From: Nocardioides sp. CFH 31398
GTDB lineage: Bacteria > Actinomycetota > Actinomycetes > Propionibacteriales > Nocardioidaceae
Direction: 5' to 3'
Length of the DNA stretch: 64,000 bases
Assembly (NCBI RefSeq): GCF_022436705.1
Contig: NZ_JAKUHT010000005.1
Coordinates: 1 to 64,000, forward strand
Shown here piece by piece: positions 1 through 7,136 of this stretch (positions are counted from its first letter, which is position 1; each line of letters starts with the position of its first letter). Below the pieces are notes generated by a model. It made no database searches. It was given only the letters and a program-made list of their open reading frames with translations, and had not been told where the DNA came from. The position numbers and the translations under genes are program-made.

Positions 1-1131
1 CCGACGCCGGGCCAGGCCCCGCCGGTCGCGGCACCCCGCCCGGCGCAGGCTCCCGCCCAGCAGTCCCCGGTCCGACAGCCCCCGACGCCGCAGCCCCCGA
101 CGCCGCAGTCCCCGACGCCGCAGCCCCCGACGCCGCAGCCCCCGACGCCGCAGCCCCCGGTCCGGCAGACGCCGACCCCTCAGTCCCCGAGCCCGCAGTC
201 CCCGACCCCGCAGTCCCCGACCCCGCAGTCCCCGACCCCGCAGCCGGGGCCCGCGGGCCCGGACGGCGACGGCACGGTGCCCGACCGCGACGTCGAGCGG
301 GTCGCCGCCCGCCAGGGGTGGCCGACCTGGCGTCGGCTGCTGCGCCGCGGCGTCGCGCTGGTCGCCGCCGACGACACCCCCACGCGGCTGGCCGAGGCGG
401 CCCGCGTCGTCCAGACCCCGGTGTCGACCGGACGCCGGGTGCTCGTGCTCGGCTCCGTGGGCGGCTCCGGGGCGACCACGACCGCCGTCGTCCTGGCCCG
501 GGTGCTGGCGCACGCCCGCAGCGACGGTGCCGCCGTGGTCGCGGCGCCGGGTGACCGCGACGCCCTGTCCCTGGCGCTCGGGGCCCGAGGGTCGTGCACC
601 ACCTCCTCGGCGCTCACGGCGCTCGCCGCGAACGTCGACCGGGTCGAGGACGTCCTCGCGACCACCGACGTCCCCCACCTGCGCGCCGTCACCCGGGCCG
701 GGGTCGACCCCCGGGCCGTGGCCGCCCTGGCCGACCGGCTGGGCCGTCGCCACGCGTTCACGGTGGTGGACGGCGGGATGGCGCTGTACCACCCCGCCGC
801 CCGGCTGGCGCACGCCGTCGTGCTCACCGTGGTCCCGTCGGTGGCCGGCGTCCACGCCGCCTCCGCCGTCCTCGACGACCTGGTCAAGGCCGGCGTGAGC
901 ACGCACCGGTTGCTGCCGGTCGTGGTCGACACCGGCCGGGACACCGGTCTCGACGCCTCCCGGGCGGCGTTCCTGCTCGCCGGCCGGGCGCAGGCGCCGG
1001 TCACCGTGGCGGCGGACCGTCACCTCGCCGGCGGCGCCCGTCTCGACCTGGAGGCGCTCGCCGACCCCGCGAGCGTGTCGGCCTGGGAGCTCGCCGCCCG
1101 GGTGGTGGAGCTGGCGGTGGCGGCGCGATGA
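1..1131 (+). CDS. Pro-rich ParA/MinD-like ATPase of the T7SS locus (5' end cut by window)
   Basis: The frame is open from base 1, so this is the C-terminal 376 residues of a longer protein. The first ~85 visible residues are Pro/Gln-rich with repeated PTPQ and SPTPQ units. The rest is a globular domain with a P-loop-like segment at GSVGGSGATTT, followed by MinD-like alternation of hydrophobic strands, including TVVDGG. The usual P-loop lysine (GKTT in MinD) is replaced by alanine, so ATP hydrolysis is doubtful. A Pro-rich N-terminus plus a MinD/ParA-like domain next to eccC resembles EspI-type proteins of ESX loci. The stop overlaps the eccC start by 4 bp (ATGA), implying coupling. The T7SS role is inferred from position. 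Confidence 0.7.
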   Translation, partial: PTPGQAPPVAAPRPAQAPAQQSPVRQPPTPQPPTPQSPTPQPPTPQPPTPQPPVRQTPTPQSPSPQSPTPQSPTPQSPTPQPGPAGPDGDGTVPDRDVERVAARQGWPTWRRLLRRGVALVAADDTPTRLAEAARVVQTPVSTGRRVLVLGSVGGSGATTTAVVLARVLAHARSDGAAVVAAPGDRDALSLALGARGSCTTSSALTALAANVDRVEDVLATTDVPHLRAVTRAGVDPRAVAALADRLGRRHAFTVVDGGMALYHPAARLAHAVVLTVVPSVAGVHAASAVLDDLVKAGVSTHRLLPVVVDTGRDTGLDASRAAFLLAGRAQAPVTVAADRHLAGGARLDLEALADPASVSAWELAARVVELAVAAR

Positions 1132-4100
1132 CCGTCCGCCTGGTGCACCGGCCGGCCCGCACCACGCCGAGCGCGCCGAGCCTGGACCAGCAGTCCATCG
1201 AGCGCCCCCCGACCCTGGCGGACGGCGACTCGGGCATGCGCAGCCTGCTCATGCTCGTGCCGCTCCTCGGCGCCGGCGCGTCGATGACGCTGATGATGGT
1301 CTTCCGCGGCTCGAGCCTCGCGGCGATCGGGGCCCTGATGATGGTCGCGACCATCATCGCGAGCGCCGTCATGGCGATCAGCCAGCGCGGCCGGGCCGCC
1401 CGGCAGCGGATGCAGCAGCGCAACCGCTACCTCGCCTACCTCGAGCGACGCCGGGCCGAGCTGCACACCGTCGCGGCGCAACGGGCCGCCGCGGCCAGCG
1501 CGGCCGACCCCGAGGCGGCGGCCCTGCTCTCCCTGGCCCGGATGCCCCAGCGGCTGTGGGAGCGCCGCCGCGACCACGAGGACTTCCTCCGCCTGCGGCT
1601 CGGGCTGGGTGCGGACCCCGCCCACGAGTTCCGCCGCGAGGGCGACGAGGACCCGCTGCGAGGCGCGGACGACTTCATGCTCGCCGAGATGGAGGCGGTG
1701 GAGCGCCGCTTCGGGACGGCCCACGACGTCCCGGTGAGGCTCCGCCTGGACGCCGTCGGCAACGTCAGCGTCGTCGGCGACCGCGACTTCGTGGAGGCGG
1801 TGGCCCGGGTGCTGGTGGCGCAGGCCGCCACCACGAGCGCCCCGGAGGACCTCCACCTCGCCGTGATGGCCCCCCGCGAGCGGGCGGACGCGTGGCGCTG
1901 GCTGCTGTGGCTGCCGCACCTCGCCGACCAGGACCAGACCTCCACCACCGGTCCCGTACGACGGGTCGCGGCGACCGTCACCGAGCTCGGCCGGGTCCTG
2001 CGCGCCGACCTGCAGCGCCGCCTCACCGCCGCTGCGGAGCAGCGCCGCAACGTCGGCCGCGGCGACGGCTCCCGGCGCTTCGCCCGGCTCCTGGTCGTCA
2101 TGGACTCCTGGGGCGACAGCGCGGCGCCGCTGCCCGTCGGGGACCGGGAGATCCGCCTGCCGTGGCTCGGCGCGACCGTCCTGCACCTGGTGGCCGACCG
2201 GCTCCACGAGCCCGACGACGTCGCCGTCCGGATCACCCAGCGACCCGGCCGGCCCGCGCTGGTCGAGGAGTACGAGCGGCGCGACGCCGAGCCCCGCACC
2301 CGGGAGGCCGCACCCGACGTCCTGGGCCCGGGCGCCGCGGAGACCCTCGCGCGTGCGCTCGCCGGCCTGCGGCTGTCCCCCGACTCCCTCGAGAACGACG
2401 CCGGCCAGCAGTCGATGGCGACCACCGAGCTGCTCGGCCTCGGCCGCGACCTGGCCTCGATCGACCTCGACGCCGCCTGGGCGCCGCGCCCGCGCACGTC
2501 GTTCCTGCGCGTCCCGATCGGTACCGACGACGTCGGGCAGCCGGTGATGCTGGACCTCAAGGAGTCCGCCCAGTTCGGGATGGGCCCCCACGGTCTCTGC
2601 GTCGGGGCGACCGGCTCCGGCAAGTCCGAGCTGCTGCGCACCCTCGTCCTCGGGCTGCTCGCCTCCCACGGCCCGGACGACGTCAGCATGGTGCTCGTCG
2701 ACTACAAGGGCGGTGCCACGTTCGCGCCGTTCGCCGACGCCCCGCAGGTCTCGGGCGTCATCACGAACCTCAACGACGACGCGAACCTCGTCGAGCGCGT
2801 CTACACCAGCCTCGCCGGGGAGGTGCAGCGTCGCCAGCAGGTGCTGAAGGACGCCGGCAACCTCGCCGACGTCACGACGTACCGGCGCGAGCGCGCCGAG
2901 GCCGCACGCCGCGGCCAGACCATGGAGCCCCTGCCCCACCTGCTGGTCATCATCGACGAGTTCGGCGAGCTCATCACCGCCAAGCCCGAGTTCATCGAGC
3001 TCTTCCTGTCCATCGGTCGCATCGGCCGCTCGATCGGCGTCCACCTGCTGCTGTCGAGCCAGCGGATCGAGGGCGGCAAGCTCCGCGGCCTGGACACCTA
3101 CCTGTCGTACCGCCTCGGTCTGCGCACCCTGTCGGAGGCGGAGAGCCGCACGGTGCTCGACACCACGGACGCGTTCTCGCTGCCGCCGCTGCCGGGCTAC
3201 GGGTTCCTCAAGGTCGACACCACGACGTACACCCGCTTCCGCGCCGGGTACGTCTCCGGCCCGCTGCCCGACCCCGAGGAGGAGGTCCGCAGCACCGCCG
3301 ACGAGGCCGCCGAGATCCTGCCGCTGCCGCGCTACGCCTCCGACCACCACGCGACAGGCGACGCGGACCCGGGCGGGTCGACGCCCACCACCCACGACGA
3401 CGGGACCGACGCGGACGACGCGGACGACGAGGCGTCGGGCCCGACGGTGCTCGGGGTCGTCACCGCCCAGATGGCGACGCGGCCCCGGCCCGCCCGGTCG
3501 ATCTGGCTGCCGCCGCTGCCGGACGTCGTCACCCTCGACCAGGCCGTCGAGCCTCCCCAGGCGCTGGGCGACGGCCTGAGGATCCGCCGCTCCGGCCCGC
3601 TGCGGGTGCCGATGGGGCTGCTGGACGACCCCGCGAGGCAGTGGCAGGGCGTGTGGGAGCTGGACCTCGACAAGGCGGGCGGCAACGTCCTGGTCATCGG
3701 TGGGCCCCGCTCGGGTCGCACCACCGCGCTGCGGACGCTGGCGGCCTCGCTGGCCCTCACCCACTCCCCCGAGGAGGTCGTCGTCTACGCGCTCGACCTC
3801 CTGGGGTCGAACCTGCTCTCGCTGGACGGGCTGCCCCATGTCGGCGGCGTCGCGGTGCGCATGGACCGCGAGGTGGTGCGCCGCACCGTCGAGGAGGTGA
3901 CGGCCTTCCTCACCGAGCGGGAGGCGATGCTGCAGCGCCACGGTCTCGACTCGATGGAGGCGGCCCGCCGACTCGCCCGCAGCGGTCGCGCGCCGGACCT
4001 GGCGCAGGCGCAGCTGGCGGACGTCGTCCTGCTCGTCGACGGCTGGGGCCAGGTGGGTGAGGAGTTCGAGGAGCTGGAGCAGCTGCTCGGCGGGCTCGTC

Positions 4101-5186
4101 CGACGCGGGGGTGGCTACGGCCTGCACGTCGTGGCGACCTCCTCGCGCTGGAACGAGGTCCGCCTGAACATGCAGACCTTCTTCGGCACCAAGATCGAGC
4201 TGCGCCTCGGGGACCCCGCGGAGTCAGCGGTCGGCAAGAAGCTGTCCGCGACCCTGACCGCCGACCGGCCGGGACGCTGCCTGCTCGCCGACGAGCGGTT
4301 CGCGCAGCTGGCGCTGCCCCGGATCGACGGGCGCGCCGACCGTGGCGACGTCGCGTCGGGTCTCACCGACCTCGCCGAGCGGGTCTCGGCGGCCACCCGC
4401 TCCCGGGCACCACGCGTGCGCCTGCTGCCGGCCGTGGTCACCCCCGAGGCGGCCGACGCCCCCCGCCGTCCCGGGCAGGTCGCGGTCGGCCTGGAGGAGA
4501 CCGACCTGCAGCCGCTGCTGCTCGACCTCGACGGCGCCGACGCCAACCTGGTCGTCATCGGTGACTCCGGCACGGGGCGGACGTCGCTGCTGCGACACCT
4601 CGCCGCGTCCCTCGTCGAGCAGTACACGCCGGAGGAGCTGGTAATCGCGGTGGTCGACCCACGCCGAACGATGCACGGCTGGGTCCCCGACGACTACCTC
4701 GGCGGCTACGCCGGCAGCACGGCGATCGCGGAGCGTCTGGTCGCCGCGATCGTCCCGGAGCTGCAGAAGCGCGTGCCGCAGGACGTCAGCGCGCAGGCGA
4801 GCACCGCGCGGCCGATGCCGCGGATCGTCGTCCTCGTGGACGACTACGACGCCCTGACCGCCGGCGGCACCAACCCGCTGGACGCCCTGCGGCCCTTCGT
4901 GGCGATGAGCCGGGAGCTCACCCTGCACGTCGTCCTCGCCCGCCGTACGGCGGGGGCGTCGCGCGGGGTCTACGAGCCGTTCTTCATGGCGGTCAAGGAG
5001 TCGGGCGCGACCGGCCTGATGTTCTCGGGCGACCGGTCGGAGGGCCAGCTCCTGGGCTCGCTGCGCCCCCGGCCCCTGCCGGTCGGCCGGGCGCTGGTGG
5101 TGCGGACCGGGGAGCCGGTCCGGACGGTGCAGACGGTGCTGCGCGAGGCCCCCTCCGACGAGGTCGAGGGTCGCGGCTTCGCCTGA
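1128..5186 (+). CDS. eccC: Type VII secretion system ATPase EccC
   Basis: FtsK/SpoIIIE-like motor of the ESX/T7SS inner-membrane complex, which binds WXG100 substrates and powers export. The protein has 1352 residues, usual for fused EccCa-EccCb. Two hydrophobic segments lie near residues 40-85 (LLMLVPLLGAGASMTLMMVF, then LAAIGALMMVATIIASAV). Three ATPase domains follow. The first has an intact Walker A, GATGSGKSE (about residue 493), and Walker B LLVIIDEFGEL. The second (GGPRSGRTT, about 858) and third (GDSGTGRTS, about 1145) carry Arg instead of the P-loop Lys, matching the degenerate second and third domains known for EccC. The ATG at 1128 overlaps the upstream stop. No eccB, eccD, eccE or mycP is visible, so they may lie upstream of the window. 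Confidence 0.95.
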   Translation: MTVRLVHRPARTTPSAPSLDQQSIERPPTLADGDSGMRSLLMLVPLLGAGASMTLMMVFRGSSLAAIGALMMVATIIASAVMAISQRGRAARQRMQQRNRYLAYLERRRAELHTVAAQRAAAASAADPEAAALLSLARMPQRLWERRRDHEDFLRLRLGLGADPAHEFRREGDEDPLRGADDFMLAEMEAVERRFGTAHDVPVRLRLDAVGNVSVVGDRDFVEAVARVLVAQAATTSAPEDLHLAVMAPRERADAWRWLLWLPHLADQDQTSTTGPVRRVAATVTELGRVLRADLQRRLTAAAEQRRNVGRGDGSRRFARLLVVMDSWGDSAAPLPVGDREIRLPWLGATVLHLVADRLHEPDDVAVRITQRPGRPALVEEYERRDAEPRTREAAPDVLGPGAAETLARALAGLRLSPDSLENDAGQQSMATTELLGLGRDLASIDLDAAWAPRPRTSFLRVPIGTDDVGQPVMLDLKESAQFGMGPHGLCVGATGSGKSELLRTLVLGLLASHGPDDVSMVLVDYKGGATFAPFADAPQVSGVITNLNDDANLVERVYTSLAGEVQRRQQVLKDAGNLADVTTYRRERAEAARRGQTMEPLPHLLVIIDEFGELITAKPEFIELFLSIGRIGRSIGVHLLLSSQRIEGGKLRGLDTYLSYRLGLRTLSEAESRTVLDTTDAFSLPPLPGYGFLKVDTTTYTRFRAGYVSGPLPDPEEEVRSTADEAAEILPLPRYASDHHATGDADPGGSTPTTHDDGTDADDADDEASGPTVLGVVTAQMATRPRPARSIWLPPLPDVVTLDQAVEPPQALGDGLRIRRSGPLRVPMGLLDDPARQWQGVWELDLDKAGGNVLVIGGPRSGRTTALRTLAASLALTHSPEEVVVYALDLLGSNLLSLDGLPHVGGVAVRMDREVVRRTVEEVTAFLTEREAMLQRHGLDSMEAARRLARSGRAPDLAQAQLADVVLLVDGWGQVGEEFEELEQLLGGLVRRGGGYGLHVVATSSRWNEVRLNMQTFFGTKIELRLGDPAESAVGKKLSATLTADRPGRCLLADERFAQLALPRIDGRADRGDVASGLTDLAERVSAATRSRAPRVRLLPAVVTPEAADAPRRPGQVAVGLEETDLQPLLLDLDGADANLVVIGDSGTGRTSLLRHLAASLVEQYTPEELVIAVVDPRRTMHGWVPDDYLGGYAGSTAIAERLVAAIVPELQKRVPQDVSAQASTARPMPRIVVLVDDYDALTAGGTNPLDALRPFVAMSRELTLHVVLARRTAGASRGVYEPFFMAVKESGATGLMFSGDRSEGQLLGSLRPRPLPVGRALVVRTGEPVRTVQTVLREAPSDEVEGRGFA

Positions 5187-5214
5187 GCGGCGGGTGCCCG
5201 TCAGGTGGGCGCCG

Positions 5215-5652
5215 TCAGGCGGCGCGCATCCACTCGGGGGTCTTGTCGAGGTCGCGCGGGAACTGCTGCAGGTGGTCGCGGACGTCCTCGGGCCCCATGG
5301 CCGGGCCCCCGGTCTCGGGGTCGCGCGGCTGCTCGTCGTAGTTGAAGCGGGCGTCGCCCTTGCCGTCGGCGGTCACGGTGAACATGCCGGTGATCCAGGT
5401 GCCCGTGCCGGGGGCGAACATCGTGCGCTGCAGGGCGATGACGACCTCGGCCACCTCCGGCGGCAGCAGGCCGGCGGCGCCGCCCACCCCCCGCGCCGAC
5501 CGTTCCTGGAGGACGAAGGGCACGTCCTCGCGCGCCGGGCGCACCTGGACCGCGCGATCGGTCCACTCCTCGGCCGACTCCAGCGAGCCGACCCAGCGCA
5601 GGATCTGCACGATGAGCTGCTGCTGGACTTCCATCGGGCTCTGCTCGGTCAC
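5215..5652 (-). CDS. Small YezG/DUF600-like candidate immunity protein
   Basis: A 145-residue soluble protein without signal peptide or membrane segment. The centre reads GMFTVTADGKGDARFNYDEQ. This strand-turn-strand with a (F/L)xYD motif resembles YezG-like (DUF600) immunity proteins and the FDYDRP segment of the two genes upstream. It is the last gene of the minus-strand operon that begins with ESX-like proteins and a nuclease toxin, so immunity to that toxin or a related one is the natural inference. The start is a GTG at 5652; an in-frame ATG at 5634 is an alternative and neither has a strong ribosome site. It is convergent with eccC, with only 28 bp between the stops. Confidence 0.55.
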   Translation of the reverse strand: MTEQSPMEVQQQLIVQILRWVGSLESAEEWTDRAVQVRPAREDVPFVLQERSARGVGGAAGLLPPEVAEVVIALQRTMFAPGTGTWITGMFTVTADGKGDARFNYDEQPRDPETGGPAMGPEDVRDHLQQFPRDLDKTPEWMRAA

Positions 5653-5721
5653 GGTGCCGTCCCCGTCCGTCGCGGTGGTGGGTGCGGCCCGATCATCCCA
5701 GCCGCCGACGCCGGGCCGGAC

Positions 5722-6393
5722 TCAGCCCCAGTCGTCGCGGACGCGGACCATCTCCGGCGGGAAGACGCCCGTGCGGCGCTCCTCCTGCTCGGCGAACGCG
5801 ATGGCCAGCCGGTTCGTCGCCTCGAGGTCGTCAGCGGGCAGCGGCTGCGGGACCGCGTGCTCCGCACCCGCCGGCCGGTCCACCCCGACCGACTCCGGCG
5901 TCTGCGGCTCGCCGGTCGGGACGTGGTCCTGGTCCCAGCGCGGCTCGTCCGCCACCAGATCCCAGGCACCCACCTGTGCGAGCTCCACCTTCATCCAGCC
6001 CTGCACGGCCGACGACGGACGTGGGAAGCGCTCCAGCTCCGACAGGTAGGCCCCTGCCAGGCGGAAACGGACCTTCCACGGCGGTGGCGGTCGGTCGTAG
6101 TCGAGGTCCACCGAGACGTCACCCCCCTCCACCGTGAGCGTCGCGACGTACCACCGACGACCGTCGTCGCGACCCAGTGCCCGGTGGGCTCGGAGCGCGT
6201 CGCGCAGCTCGCCAGCAGCCCCGCGGCGGGGTGACCTGACGTCCTCTCCGTCCCGCGTGGTGGTCACGCCCGCCGTCCGCCCGATCTCGACGTACCGGAT
6301 CCCCACCCGGGCGCCACCCACCACCCCGGCGACCTCCAGGGCGGCGGCCCGGGCGGCGCTGATGTGCTCCTCCCCCCGGGACGGGTCAGGCAT
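5722..6393 (-). CDS. Candidate immunity protein, paralogue of the next upstream gene
   Basis: A 223-residue soluble protein clearly homologous over its length to the gene at 6465-7136. Shared segments include YDRPPPPW, LSELERFPRP, WMKVELAQVGAWDL and the C-terminal TG(V/I)FPPEM. The VDLDYDRP segment resembles the strand motif of YezG-like immunity proteins. Tandem copies of one family directly downstream of a secreted nuclease gene are typical of polymorphic toxin loci, where extra immunity genes protect against toxin variants from neighbours. The family itself is not recognised beyond that similarity. The ATG start follows the upstream copy by 71 bp. Confidence 0.6.
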   Translation of the reverse strand: MPDPSRGEEHISAARAAALEVAGVVGGARVGIRYVEIGRTAGVTTTRDGEDVRSPRRGAAGELRDALRAHRALGRDDGRRWYVATLTVEGGDVSVDLDYDRPPPPWKVRFRLAGAYLSELERFPRPSSAVQGWMKVELAQVGAWDLVADEPRWDQDHVPTGEPQTPESVGVDRPAGAEHAVPQPLPADDLEATNRLAIAFAEQEERRTGVFPPEMVRVRDDWG

Positions 6394-6464
6394 CAGGGCT
6401 GACGAGCACGACGTCCAGCAGAACTACCGGCCGGGCGGAGCCCCCGGCCCGCGGCGTGGCCATG

Positions 6465-7136
6465 TCAGGCCCAGGCCTCGCGGAAGGTGGTCATCTCCGG
6501 GGGAAAGATGCCTGTCCGGTGCTGCTCCTCCTCGGCGAAGGCGATCGCGAGGCGGTTCATCGCCTCCAGGTCGTCGTGTGGCACGGGTTGGGCGATCGCG
6601 TGCTCGGCGCCCGGCGGCGACGGGACGCCGGCCGAATCCGGCGTCTGCGGTGTCCCGACGGGCTCGAAGTCCTGGGTGTAGGTCGGTCGGTCCGCCGCCA
6701 GGTCCCACGCTCCCACCTGGGCGAGCTCGACCTTCATCCAGCCAGGCACCACCGAGGGTGGCCGCGGAAAGCGTTCCAGCTCCGACATGTAGGCACCGAC
6801 GGTGCGCAGAGTGAGGAACCACGGAGGTGGTGGGCGGTCGTAGTCGAAGACCACGCTGGCCTCGCCCGAGTCGACCCGGACAGTGGCCATGCACCATCGG
6901 CGTCCGTCCGCCGAGCCCAGTGACCTGTGCTGCTCGAGGGCGTCGATCAGGTCGTCACCGGCGTCGCTGTCCAGAGGTCCCGCCTCCTCGCCGTCGATGA
7001 CGAGCGCATCGGTCCCCGTCCGTCCGACCTCCAGGAACTGATAGACGACCCGAGCGCCCTCGACGTCATCACCCACGGCGAGTGCCGCGGCGATCACGTC
7101 AGCCTCGCAGCGATCGAGGTCGGTACCCTCATGCAT
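6465..7136 (-). CDS. Candidate cognate immunity protein of the nuclease toxin
   Basis: A 223-residue acidic soluble protein. Its ATG lies inside the 3' end of the toxin gene (8-bp overlap), so translation is probably coupled and this is the best candidate for the cognate immunity protein. The core segment VVFDYDRPPPPW resembles the strand motif of YezG-like proteins, which in Bacillus neutralise the YeeF-type nuclease, an Endonuclease_NS_2 toxin like the one encoded here. It is a paralogue of the gene at 5722-6393. There is no signal peptide, consistent with action in the cytoplasm of the producer. The immunity role is inferred from position and family resemblance. Confidence 0.65.
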   Translation of the reverse strand: MHEGTDLDRCEADVIAAALAVGDDVEGARVVYQFLEVGRTGTDALVIDGEEAGPLDSDAGDDLIDALEQHRSLGSADGRRWCMATVRVDSGEASVVFDYDRPPPPWFLTLRTVGAYMSELERFPRPPSVVPGWMKVELAQVGAWDLAADRPTYTQDFEPVGTPQTPDSAGVPSPPGAEHAIAQPVPHDDLEAMNRLAIAFAEEEQHRTGIFPPEMTTFREAWA

